Assembly: GCA_016292545.1 (NCBI GenBank)
Contig: JAEDIG010000001.1
Coordinates: forward strand, 1 to 64,000
Length of the DNA stretch: 64,000 nt
Reading direction: 5' to 3'
Origin: Bacteroidaceae bacterium
Lineage (GTDB): Bacteria; Bacteroidota; Bacteroidia; Bacteroidales; Bacteroidaceae
Shown: positions 1 through 8,159 of the stretch, one piece after another
Layout of the letters: each line of letters opens with the position of its first letter
Numbering within the stretch: position 1 is the first letter of the stretch
Notes under the pieces: generated by a model
Told to the model about the DNA's origin: nothing
Database searches by the model: none
The model's input: only the letters and a program-made list of their open reading frames with translations
Position numbers and translations under genes: made by a program

Positions 1-500
1 TTCGCTTCCTGTGGACGCGGGACACTGTGGACGCTCAGGGCATCGGGCAGTGCCGTGCTGCTGCCTAACTGGGAAAAATTTGCTGCCCAACTGGGTAACA
101 AAATTTCTCCAGTTAGGGAAAAAAGAGACCCCATTTTCCCCCTCCAGAGGCCCTTGAAGAGCGGGTGTCCCGCGTCCACTGCGATACGCCTGCGAGCGCG
201 CACACATGAGGAGACGGCCAGACCGCACGGCAAGTCGGAAACGAGGCGTCGCCAGGTCGGAAACCTCTTGCAGAAACGGAAACCTTGTCGTAACTTTGCA
301 CCGTCGGAAGGCCGGAAAGGGTGCACGTCACCATCGGCAGAAGACACATAAACAGATAAATGCCGGCACTAAAAGACTTTTCACCCATGAACATCCTCGC
401 ACGTCACCGTTTCCACTCTGTGATACACCACAATGACCTTGTGGAGCGCGGTATGGCCTATGTTTCCGCCCACAGGCCTTTCACCCGACGGAACCATCCT
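1..500. repeat. Long dispersed repeat, left copy (inverted relative to the copy at 41565-42060)
   Basis: This stretch is, base for base with scattered mismatches, the reverse complement of 41565-42060. The match begins at the first base of the window, so the copy probably continues to the left. It contains a 14-bp inverted repeat pair (11-24 and 166-179) that encloses a 52-bp imperfect palindrome at 65-116. It also has a Bacteroidota -7-like motif TAACTTTG near 292-299. Short open frames cross it, but none has an independent sign of coding, so I treat it as non-coding. Confidence 0.85.
65..116. repeat. 52-bp imperfect palindrome inside the dispersed repeat
   Basis: The ends CTAACTGG and CCAGTTAG are exact reverse complements. 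The interior is also largely symmetrical, around a CCCAACTGGG core. The same structure occurs in the inverted copy near 41943-41994. It could form a cruciform in DNA or a long hairpin in RNA. Confidence 0.75.
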
Positions 501-624
501 GCAGAACAAAACGGAGTAAGACATACGGCCTGAAATAAGCCTGGCATAAAAGCCTAATCCGGCAAATTTTCCCGGTCATCTCTTCCCCCCTAAACAGAAG
601 GGACTGAAGGGGGCACTCGTCGCT

Positions 625-661
625 TGTCCGATGAAAGCGGACAGGTGTCCGAATGCGGACA
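625..661. promoter_or_regulatory. Two tandem inverted repeats, probable enhancer sites for the NtrC-type regulator
   Basis: Two copies of TGTCCG...CGGACA lie side by side: 625-643 with a 7-base spacer and 646-661 with a 4-base spacer. Their centres are about 20 bp apart. They sit roughly 70-100 bp upstream of the expected start from the sigma-54-like promoter at 706-722, a usual place for activator binding. The binding protein is inferred to be the regulator encoded at 9656-10999. Confidence 0.65.
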
Positions 662-705
662 GGCTGAGGATTTCATTCCGGAATGATTATCAGGGAATTA
701 TGTTT

Positions 706-722
706 TTGGCACATCCTTTGTA
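706..722 (+). promoter_or_regulatory. Sigma-54 (RpoN) type -24/-12 promoter
   Basis: TTGGCAC at 706-712 followed by TTTGTA at 717-722 gives GG-N10-GT, one base away from the canonical GG-N10-GC of sigma-54 promoters. Transcription would start near 732, about 40 bases before the first gene. The operon itself encodes an activator with the GAFTGA sigma-54 contact loop, which supports the call. Confidence 0.65.
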
Positions 723-771
723 GCACAATAGGGCAAATGCAAACAAGGAAATAATACAGACAGAAAAAAGT

Positions 772-2025
772 ATGGACAGACAATTACCTCGTGAGGTTAT
801 CCGGCGCAGATGGATGCGGCGCATCACACTGGCCGTGGCGGCTGCCCTGGTTGTGGCAGTGGCAGGATGGACAGCGTACAGGATGCTGCGTGCGTGCGTG
901 GCAAACGAAACCCTGCAATGGAGCCGTGTGGACAGGGGCACGATAGAGACAAGCATCACCACCTCGGGGCAGGTGGTGGCAGCCAGGGAGGAGATTATCC
1001 TTTCGCCCATCACCTCGCGCATCCTGGAAGTGTTTCACCAGAGTGGCGATGTGGTGGAGGAGGGCACGCCCCTGTTGCGCCTCAACCTTTCCGAAACACA
1101 GGCCGAGGTGGAGAAGATGCGCGACGAAGGGCAGAAGATGCGCCTCCAGCTGGAGCAGCTGCGTGTGCAGCAGACCACTTCGCTTGCCGACCTGATGATG
1201 CACATCCGTGTGGACAGCATGAAGATGGGCCGCCTTCAGGCAGAACTGGAGGGCGAATGCTATCTCGACAGCCTGGGCAGCGGCACGGCCGACAAGGTGC
1301 GACAGTCCAGGCTGGCCCTGCGCACGGCCGAGCTGGAGCTGGAGCAGTCGCGCCTGCAGCTCGAAGGTATGCGCCGGCAACAGCAGGCCGACATACGCAT
1401 CAAGGTGCTGGAACTACAGATATTCGAGAAGAACCTGCATGCAGCAGAGAATACGTTGCGCGATGCTGAGGTGAGGTCGCCCCGCAGGGCCACGGTCACA
1501 CGCATTGTCACACAGGTGGGTGCCCATGTGTCGCAGGGCAGCGAGCTGGCAGCCGTGGCAGACCTCACACACTTTGTGGTGAAGTCGCAGCTGGCCGAGA
1601 ACATGGCTTCGTGGGCGACCACAGGCAGCCGCGTCAGGGTGAAGGTGGCCGGGGTGATGCTTGAGGGCAAGGTGGGCCAGGTGGATGCAGCCAGCCAGGA
1701 CGGGCTCATCACCTTCCAGGTGCAGCTGGACGAGGACAACGACCCCCATCTGCGTCCCGGCCTGCGCGCCGAGGTGTATCTGCTGAACGAGGCCAGGGAG
1801 GATGTGCTGCGCATTGCCTACGGGCAGTTCGGCTACAAGTCGCCGGGCGAATACCAGCTGTTCGTGCGCACGGCAGCCGACTGCATTGAGCAGCGCACCG
1901 TGATGCTGGGCAATGCCAGCTACGACCACATAGAAGTGATTTCCGGCCTGCAGGAGGGCGACGAGGTGGTGGTGAGCGACATGAAGGACTACATCCGCGA
2001 GCGCACGGTGGAACTGAAACAATGA
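772..2025 (+). CDS. Periplasmic membrane-fusion protein of an ABC/TolC-type exporter (HlyD/MacA-like)
   Basis: This 417-residue protein should bridge the inner-membrane ABC transporter and the TolC-like outer-membrane protein of the same operon. It has one N-terminal membrane anchor (about residues 17-38). A biotinyl-lipoyl-like segment follows, with the sequence ITSRILEVFHQSGDVVEEGT near residues 82-102. A long charged and glutamine-rich alpha-helical hairpin spans about 110-230. The second lipoyl half and beta-barrel regions complete the fold near 235-340. It is the first gene behind the sigma-54-like promoter and lies 29 bases before the ATPase gene. The exported substrate cannot be read from the sequence. 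Membership of the family is clear; the MacA-like role is inferred from the neighbours. Confidence 0.88.
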   Translation: MDRQLPREVIRRRWMRRITLAVAAALVVAVAGWTAYRMLRACVANETLQWSRVDRGTIETSITTSGQVVAAREEIILSPITSRILEVFHQSGDVVEEGTPLLRLNLSETQAEVEKMRDEGQKMRLQLEQLRVQQTTSLADLMMHIRVDSMKMGRLQAELEGECYLDSLGSGTADKVRQSRLALRTAELELEQSRLQLEGMRRQQQADIRIKVLELQIFEKNLHAAENTLRDAEVRSPRRATVTRIVTQVGAHVSQGSELAAVADLTHFVVKSQLAENMASWATTGSRVRVKVAGVMLEGKVGQVDAASQDGLITFQVQLDEDNDPHLRPGLRAEVYLLNEAREDVLRIAYGQFGYKSPGEYQLFVRTAADCIEQRTVMLGNASYDHIEVISGLQEGDEVVVSDMKDYIRERTVELKQ

Positions 2026-2054
2026 ACAAGTCAAATTAAAACTACATTATAATT

Positions 2055-2720
2055 ATGATTACACTCAACGGAATCGGAAAGGTATACCGCACCGACATGA
2101 TAGAGACGGTGGCCTTGGAGAATGTGAACCTCCACATTGGTGAGGGAGAATTTGTAAGTATCATGGGGCCTTCGGGATGCGGCAAGAGCACCCTGCTCAA
2201 CCTGATGGGGCTGCTCGACACCCCCACGCAGGGCACGCTGGAGATAGCGGGACAGAATGCACTCGGACTGTCGGACCGCGAGGCGGCACGCCTGCGCAAC
2301 CAGACGCTGGGCTTTGTGTTCCAGAGTTTCCACCTCATTCCTTCGCTCAGTGTGGAGGACAATGTGATGGTGCCGCTCGTTTATCGCGGCATCCCCTATG
2401 CCAAGCGCAGGCAGATGGCACGCGAGGCATTGGAACAGGTGGGTCTGAGCCACCGTCTGCACCATCTGCCCAGCCAGCTCAGCGGCGGACAGTGCCAGCG
2501 TGTGGCCATTGCACGTGCGGTGGTGGGCAGTCCGCGCATCATCCTTGCCGATGAGCCCACGGGTAACCTGGATTCGCGCATGGGTGCCGAGGTGATGGAC
2601 ATCCTCCACAGCCAGTCGCGCGATGCAGGCCGCACGGTGGTGATGGTGACCCACAACGAGGAGCAGGCCCGCAGCACCGACCGCATCGTGAGATTCTTCG
2701 ACGGACGTCAGGTAGAATAA
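2055..2720 (+). CDS. ABC transporter ATP-binding protein (MacB/LolD type)
   Basis: At 221 residues it is the usual size for stand-alone ATPases of the LolD/MacB group. Visible motifs are the Walker A GPSGCGKST (near residue 38), the Q-loop region FVFQSFHLIP, the signature LSGGQCQRVAIARA, the Walker B ILADEPTGNLD and the switch histidine in VMVTHNEE. It should power conformational change in the FtsX-type permeases that follow, which drive transfer of substrate between periplasm and outer membrane rather than transport across the inner membrane. It is the only ATPase for four permease genes. The first permease follows after 12 bases. Confidence 0.92.
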   Translation: MITLNGIGKVYRTDMIETVALENVNLHIGEGEFVSIMGPSGCGKSTLLNLMGLLDTPTQGTLEIAGQNALGLSDREAARLRNQTLGFVFQSFHLIPSLSVEDNVMVPLVYRGIPYAKRRQMAREALEQVGLSHRLHHLPSQLSGGQCQRVAIARAVVGSPRIILADEPTGNLDSRMGAEVMDILHSQSRDAGRTVVMVTHNEEQARSTDRIVRFFDGRQVE

Positions 2721-2732
2721 AACCATCGGGCC

Positions 2733-4007
2733 ATGAATATCAAGCAATTCCTGGTGCTGCTGAGGCAGCAACGCCTTTTCAGCGGCATCTACATCCTGTG
2801 CACAGCCCTTTCGGTGGCCTTCACCATGACGCTCTTTCTGGTCATCTACATCAAGTTCGGCCCCATCTATCCCGAGGAGAACCGTCCCCGGATGGCCATT
2901 CTGGGCAGGACCAACTACGTGAGCAACCAGCCGGGCAGTGGTGAAAGCTGGGGAAGCTGTGTGTCGCGGGCCTTGGGCGACTCCATCCGCCGTATGCCCG
3001 AGGTGGAATGCCTCACCTGTGTGAAGGCAAGTGGTGACCATGTCCTGCTTCCCGACGGGTCGTACGCCGCTGTCAATTGTGTCGATACGGATACGGACTA
3101 CTGGCGGGTGTTCCGTTTCCGCTTCCTGGGCGGACGGCCTTTCAACGATACGGAGTGTGAGGCCAAGAGCCCTGTGTGTGTGGTGAGTGCATCGCTGGCA
3201 CGCAAGGTGTTCGGCCACACCGATGTGGTGGGGCGCGAACTGACCACCGACAACCAGACGTTGCAGATACTGGGCGTGGTGGAGGAGGCCAGCTGTGCCA
3301 TGTCAAGCAGCTACGCCCACCTGTGGAAACCCGTAAGCATCGAGGAATACACAGACAGCAGGGCACCCTATATGGGTCCCTTCAGGCTGTTCATGCTGTT
3401 GCGACGGGCTTCCGACATGGATGCGCTCAGGCAGCGTGTGGCCCGCATGGAGGATCGCATCAATGCGGCCAGCGTGCACGGTCCCGACGACATGGTCTTC
3501 CATCTCTGGGGCCAGCCCGACCCCTTCTGGCAGGCCCCTTTCCGCTCGAACCAGAACATCAACATGCAGGATTTCCTGCGCAAGGTGGTGTCGATGCTGT
3601 TGGCCTTTCTGCTCATTCCGGCCATGAACATGTGCAGCATGGTGTCGAGCCGTGTGAACGGGCGCATCAGCGAGATGGGCATACGGCGTGCCTATGGTGC
3701 CACACGCAGGCGGCTGCTCTGGCAGGTGCTGCAGGAGAATTTCCTGCTCACGCTCATTGCCAGCATGGGCGGCCTGCTGATAAGCTATGTGGTGATGATT
3801 GCGTGTGCCGACTGGCTCCCCTTCCTCTTCGAGACCTATTTCTGCGAGGGTGAAAAGGTGAGCATCCATCCCGACATGCTCTTCTCGGGCTGGGTGATGG
3901 CTGCGGTGCTGGTGGTGTGTATGGTGCTGAGCCTGGTGTCGGCAGCCGTGCCCACAATGTGGGCCCTGCGCAAGCCGGTGACCGAGGAAATCAACCACAA
4001 GCGATAG
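2733..4007 (+). CDS. FtsX/MacB-type ABC permease, copy 1A
   Basis: This 424-residue permease has the MacB/FtsX layout. A first membrane helix (about residues 20-42) is followed by a periplasmic domain of about 250 residues. Three C-terminal helices follow, the first with the family's PAMNMCSMVSSRVNGRISE...RRAYGATRR region. It is a close paralogue of the gene at 5448-6725. About the first 95 residues are almost identical and the DNA there is nearly unchanged, whereas the periplasmic part has diverged. With the next gene it probably makes a heterodimer driven by the ATPase at 2055-2720. Confidence 0.87.
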   Translation: MNIKQFLVLLRQQRLFSGIYILCTALSVAFTMTLFLVIYIKFGPIYPEENRPRMAILGRTNYVSNQPGSGESWGSCVSRALGDSIRRMPEVECLTCVKASGDHVLLPDGSYAAVNCVDTDTDYWRVFRFRFLGGRPFNDTECEAKSPVCVVSASLARKVFGHTDVVGRELTTDNQTLQILGVVEEASCAMSSSYAHLWKPVSIEEYTDSRAPYMGPFRLFMLLRRASDMDALRQRVARMEDRINAASVHGPDDMVFHLWGQPDPFWQAPFRSNQNINMQDFLRKVVSMLLAFLLIPAMNMCSMVSSRVNGRISEMGIRRAYGATRRRLLWQVLQENFLLTLIASMGGLLISYVVMIACADWLPFLFETYFCEGEKVSIHPDMLFSGWVMAAVLVVCMVLSLVSAAVPTMWALRKPVTEEINHKR

Positions 4008-4053
4008 CACTTCTGCATTTAACTGAACTCACAACAACAAAAAGAAAGAAACT

Positions 4054-5400
4054 ATGATTCGACTGATATTTCACCAGATATGGAACCAGCGCAGGCAGAA
4101 CCTCTGGATATGGCTGGAACTGATGGTGCTGAGTGTATTCATCTGGATGGTCATGGACCCGCTTTTTGCCACCATCTGCATCAAGCGCCTGCCTGCAAAC
4201 TTTGACAGGGACCATCTCTATATCGTGGACCCTGCCTATGCCCAGTCGGGGCCCGCCTACAAGCCGGAGGCCGACAACGACTCCTGCTACAAGCTGCAGC
4301 TCGACCTCCTGCTCACCCAGCTCAATGCCCATCCCATGACCGAGGCGGTGTGCATCATCCAGGACCGATGGAACTTCCCGGGCGGGGAAAGCTGGAACGG
4401 GGCCTATTTCTACCCCGATACAACAGCAGAAAGAAAAGCAATAGAGGCTTGCGACGGGGATTACAGCAAGATGGTGGCCCCCCATGCCCAGTGGTATGTG
4501 GGCCAGTATTGCGAGGGGCTGGAGCAATGGACCGACATGCCCTACACACTGGGGCTGCGCGATGCCGCCACGGGCGAACCGCTCCATGCCCGCCCCGACG
4601 ATGCCAAGCAGGGCATCTGCTACATCTCTGCCAAGACCGCACGCATGCTCTATGGCACCGAGCAGGCCAAGGGCAACAACCTCTATGCCGCGGGCAATGG
4701 CGGCAACATGCGTGTGGGCGGCGTGTATGGCGACATCAAGCACAAGGACTACGAAACGCCCTATCCCTCTGTGATATTGTCGCGGTACTACTCCTGGCGA
4801 AAGCCCAAGGACTATACGGTGCTTGTGCGCCTGAAGCCCGATGTGGATGGCGCAGCCTTCGAGAAGGCCGTTCAGGAGGACGTGTTCCGGCAATGCCGCA
4901 TAGGCAACACCCTTCGCTTTGAGCTGTCCTCGGTGCGGCAGATGACCGAACTGCTTTCCGAGGGGGCAGGTGCCAACAATCTGGTGCGGCTCCACATGGC
5001 CCTGGGAGGCTTTGGGCTGCTGTGTGCGTTTCTGGGCGTGACGGGTCTCTTCTGGGTGCGCTGCATCGGCCGCAGGCAGGACATGGGTGTGATGCGCTCC
5101 ATGGGGGCTACCCGTCTGGGTGTGGTGCGCCAGATGCTTTGCGAGAGTGTGCTGCTGTTCGTGATGGCCTTTGTGCCTGCCATGATTCTGGTGGGCATCA
5201 AGGTATATCTGAAGGGCTACGACTGTGGCATCGACGGCAGGCTCAACCTGGACTATTGGTTCCTCAGGCTTGTGCCCCATGTATCCGTGGTTACGCTGAT
5301 TTCCTTCGTGCTGATGCTGCTTGCCGTCCTGCTGGCCACCTGGATTCCCGTGTACCGTGCCAGCCGTACCATCCCAAGCGATGCGCTGCGCGATGAATAG
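4054..5400 (+). CDS. FtsX/MacB-type ABC permease, copy 1B
   Basis: This 448-residue permease has one N-terminal membrane helix (about residues 17-40), a large periplasmic domain, and three C-terminal helices. The FtsX signature region reads RRQDMGVMRSMGATRLGVVRQM, here given only as the landmark near residues 345-366. It differs from the preceding permease in sequence and is paralogous to 6810-8159. The pairing of one A-type and one B-type permease in each duplicated block suggests a heterodimer. It follows the A gene after 46 bases and ends 47 bases before the second block. Confidence 0.87.
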   Translation: MIRLIFHQIWNQRRQNLWIWLELMVLSVFIWMVMDPLFATICIKRLPANFDRDHLYIVDPAYAQSGPAYKPEADNDSCYKLQLDLLLTQLNAHPMTEAVCIIQDRWNFPGGESWNGAYFYPDTTAERKAIEACDGDYSKMVAPHAQWYVGQYCEGLEQWTDMPYTLGLRDAATGEPLHARPDDAKQGICYISAKTARMLYGTEQAKGNNLYAAGNGGNMRVGGVYGDIKHKDYETPYPSVILSRYYSWRKPKDYTVLVRLKPDVDGAAFEKAVQEDVFRQCRIGNTLRFELSSVRQMTELLSEGAGANNLVRLHMALGGFGLLCAFLGVTGLFWVRCIGRRQDMGVMRSMGATRLGVVRQMLCESVLLFVMAFVPAMILVGIKVYLKGYDCGIDGRLNLDYWFLRLVPHVSVVTLISFVLMLLAVLLATWIPVYRASRTIPSDALRDE

Positions 5401-5447
5401 AAGACGGGGAATCCGATGGATGTCAAACGAATAAATGTCATTAGAAT

Positions 5448-6725
5448 ATGAATATCAAGCAATTCCTGGTGCTGCTGAGGCAACAACATCTGTTCAACAT
5501 CATCTACATCCTGTGCACAGCCCTTTCGGTGGCCTTCACCATGACGCTCTTTCTGGTCATCTACATCAAGTTCGGCCCCATCTATCCCGAGGAGAACCGT
5601 CCCCGGATGGCCATTCTGGGCAGGACCAACTACGTGAGCAACCAGCCGGGCAGTGGTGAAAGCTGGGGAAGCTGTGTGTCGCGGGCCTTGGGCGACTCCA
5701 TCCGCCGTATGCCCGAGGTGGAATGCCTCACCTGCGTGAGTTCGGGAGATGCCAATGTACGCCTTCCCGACGGGTCTTTTGCCTTCGTCAAGCATGTCTC
5801 CACCGATGCCGACTACTGGCGGGTGTTCGGTTTCCGCTTCCTTGGAGGACGGGCTTTCAGCGAGGCCGAGTGTGAGGCCAGGAGCCAGGTTTGCGTGGTG
5901 AGTGCTTCGCTGGCACGCAAGGTGTTCGGCCATACCGATGTGGTGGGCCGCGAGCTGGCCACCGAAAGCGAGACGTGGCAGATTCTGGGTGTGGTGGAGG
6001 AGGGCAGCTGTGCCATGTCCGGCAGCTACGCCCACATGTGGACACCTGTTTGCACTAAGGAGCAGATAATGAGCCAGACTCCCCTTTTGGGCAGTTTCAC
6101 GCTCTTTATCCTCCTGCGGAAGCCTTCCGCCCTGGATGCGCTCAGGCAGCGTGTGGCCCGCATGGAGGATCGCATCAATGCGGCCAGCGTGCATGGTGCC
6201 GACGACATGACCCTCCATGTCAGTGGCCAGCCCGACTATTTCTGGCAGTCTCCGTTCCGCATAAACGAAAACATCAACATGATGGAATTTGTGCGCGAGG
6301 TGGTGTCCATGCTGCTGGCCTTCCTGCTCATTCCGGCCATGAACATGTGCAGTATGGTGGCAAGCCGTGTGAACGGGCGCATCAGTGAATTTGGCATACG
6401 GCGTGCCTACGGTGCCACACGCCGCCAGCTGCTCTGGCAGGTGCTGCAGGAGAATTTCCTGCTCACGCTCATTGCCGGCATCGGCGGCTTGCTGATAAGC
6501 TATGTGATGATGATTGCGTGTGCCGACTGGCTCCCCTTCATCTTCGAGACATTCCATTTTTCGTATGACGAGAAGGTGAGCATCCACCCCGACATGCTCT
6601 TCTCGGGCTGGGTGATGGGCGCGGTGCTTGTGGTGTGTCTGGTGCTGAATCTGGTGTCGGCAGCCGTGCCCACGCTGTGGGCTTTGCGCAAGCCTGTGAC
6701 CGAGGAGATAAACCATAGGAGGTAG
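5448..6725 (+). CDS. FtsX/MacB-type ABC permease, copy 2A (tandem duplicate)
   Basis: This is the second A-type permease, 425 residues. It starts with the same MNIKQFLVLLRQQ as the gene at 2733 and is almost identical to it through about residue 95. It then differs in the periplasmic domain, for example between residues 98 and 125 and 195 and 225. The C-terminal helices are again highly similar. The patchwork of identity suggests duplication followed by gene conversion at the ends, or selection for divergence only in the periplasmic part. It has no ATPase of its own and must share the one at 2055-2720. Confidence 0.87.
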   Translation: MNIKQFLVLLRQQHLFNIIYILCTALSVAFTMTLFLVIYIKFGPIYPEENRPRMAILGRTNYVSNQPGSGESWGSCVSRALGDSIRRMPEVECLTCVSSGDANVRLPDGSFAFVKHVSTDADYWRVFGFRFLGGRAFSEAECEARSQVCVVSASLARKVFGHTDVVGRELATESETWQILGVVEEGSCAMSGSYAHMWTPVCTKEQIMSQTPLLGSFTLFILLRKPSALDALRQRVARMEDRINAASVHGADDMTLHVSGQPDYFWQSPFRINENINMMEFVREVVSMLLAFLLIPAMNMCSMVASRVNGRISEFGIRRAYGATRRQLLWQVLQENFLLTLIAGIGGLLISYVMMIACADWLPFIFETFHFSYDEKVSIHPDMLFSGWVMGAVLVVCLVLNLVSAAVPTLWALRKPVTEEINHRR

Positions 6726-6781
6726 CTTAGAGAACTGAGCTTAGAGAGCTGAGCTTAGAGAATTGAGCTTAGAGCTTAAAG
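6726..6781. repeat. Four tandem copies of a 14-bp unit between permease genes
   Basis: The units start CTTAGAGA and are 14 bases each (6726-6739, 6740-6753, 6754-6767 and a degenerate 6768-6781). They begin directly after the stop codon of the preceding permease. The array fills most of the gap to the next gene and is absent from the equivalent gap at 4008-4053. Confidence 0.85.
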
Positions 6782-6809
6782 ACAAAACGATAGCAATAAC
6801 AGAAACGAT

Positions 6810-8159
6810 ATGATTCGACTGATATTTCACCAGATTTGGAACCAGCGCAGGCAGAACCTCTGGATTTGGCTGGAACTGATGGTGCTGAGTGTATTCATCT
6901 GGATGGTCATGGACCCGCTTTTCACCATGGTCTGCGTCATGCGCCTGCCTGCGAACTTCGACACGGAGCATACCTACGTTGTGTGTCCTTCCTATGCCCG
7001 GTCGGGACCCAACTACAAGGAAGAGGCCGACAACGACTCCTGCTACAAGCTGCAGCTCGACCTTCTGCTCACCCAGCTCAATGCCCATCCCATGACCGAG
7101 GCGGTGTGCATCATCCCGGACCGGTCGAGCTTTCCTGGCGGAGGATCCTGGAACGGGGGCTATTTCTATCCCAGCAGGGCAGCATCAGAGAAGGCAAAGG
7201 ATGAAGGCCATGGAGCTTCCGGAAAGAGCGTCAGCCTCTCTTCCCAGTTTTTTGTAGGTTTATATTGCGAGGGACTGGAACAGTGGAGCGACATGCCCTA
7301 CACACTGGGGCTGCGCGATGCCGCCACGGGCGAACTGCTCCATGCCCGACCCGACGATGCCAGGCAGGGAGTCTGCTACATCTCTGCAAAGGCGGCACGC
7401 ATACTTTATGGCACCGAGCAAGCCAGGGACAGCAGCTTCTATGAACCGGCTGGTGGCGTTGACATGCGTGTGGGTGGCGTGTATAAGGATGTAAAGCAGC
7501 AAAACTACCTGATTCCTGCTCCCTCTGTGATATTGTCAAAATACGATTGTTGGCAAACTCCCAAGGATTTTGCGGTGCTTGTGCGTCTGAAGCCCGATGT
7601 GGATGCCGTTGCTTTCGAGAAAGCCATTCTGAAGGATGTGCTCCTGCAATGCCGCATAGGCAACACCCTTCGTTTTGAACTCTTCTCAGTCCGGAAAAGA
7701 GCGGAACAAATGGCAGAGAATATGGGTGCCAACAATCTGGTGCGGATTCATCTGGCTCTGGGAGGCTTTGGGCTGCTGTGTGTGTTCCTGGGCGTGACGG
7801 GCCTCTTCTGGGTGCGCTGCATCGGCCGCAGGCAGGACATGGGTGTGATGCGCTCCATGGGGGCCACCCGCCTGGGCGTGGTGCGCCAGATGCTTTGCGA
7901 GAGTGTGCTGCTTTTCGTGCTGGCCTTTGTGCCTGCCATGATTCTGGTGGGCATCAAGGTTTATCTGAAAGGCTACAACCTTGATTTCTGGCTCAATCAG
8001 TCCGACACGGACTTCTGGTTCCTCCGCACTGTGCCCCATGTGTCGGCAGTCACGCTGCTCTCTTTATCCTTAATGTTGCTCATAATCCTGCTGGCCACAT
8101 GGATACCCGTGTACCATGCCAGCAAAACCATGCCCAGCGATGCGTTACATGATGAATAG
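6810..8159 (+). CDS. FtsX/MacB-type ABC permease, copy 2B (tandem duplicate)
   Basis: This 449-residue permease is paralogous to 4054-5400 and has the same layout of one N-terminal helix, a periplasmic domain and three C-terminal helices. The first 35 residues and the region around residues 310-395 are nearly identical between the copies. The stretch about 115-155 and the loop before the last helix differ most. Its last codons overlap the start of the TolC-like gene, which suggests translational coupling. Confidence 0.87.
   Translation: MIRLIFHQIWNQRRQNLWIWLELMVLSVFIWMVMDPLFTMVCVMRLPANFDTEHTYVVCPSYARSGPNYKEEADNDSCYKLQLDLLLTQLNAHPMTEAVCIIPDRSSFPGGGSWNGGYFYPSRAASEKAKDEGHGASGKSVSLSSQFFVGLYCEGLEQWSDMPYTLGLRDAATGELLHARPDDARQGVCYISAKAARILYGTEQARDSSFYEPAGGVDMRVGGVYKDVKQQNYLIPAPSVILSKYDCWQTPKDFAVLVRLKPDVDAVAFEKAILKDVLLQCRIGNTLRFELFSVRKRAEQMAENMGANNLVRIHLALGGFGLLCVFLGVTGLFWVRCIGRRQDMGVMRSMGATRLGVVRQMLCESVLLFVLAFVPAMILVGIKVYLKGYNLDFWLNQSDTDFWFLRTVPHVSAVTLLSLSLMLLIILLATWIPVYHASKTMPSDALHDE

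Larger units (their letters stand above)
501..771. other. Intergenic region upstream of the export operon
   Basis: No gene is seen here. From 584 to 612 there is a C-rich then G-rich stretch that can pair weakly (CCCCC with GGGGG) and resembles the hairpin at 41498-41538. The paired inverted repeats and the sigma-54-like promoter that follow are listed separately. Confidence 0.5.

Noticed and set aside
113..394. Open frame on the minus strand inside the left repeat, with a similar frame at 41671 in the right repeat
   Set aside because: The shared protein sequence follows simply from the nucleotide repeat. Differences are not concentrated at third codon positions, the reading frames end differently, and the region is full of palindromes.
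2031..3218. Long minus-strand open frame opposite the ABC ATPase and permease
   Set aside because: It is a shadow of GC-rich coding DNA. It is rich in His and Ala and low in recognisable motifs, and the plus strand encodes clear ABC transporter proteins.
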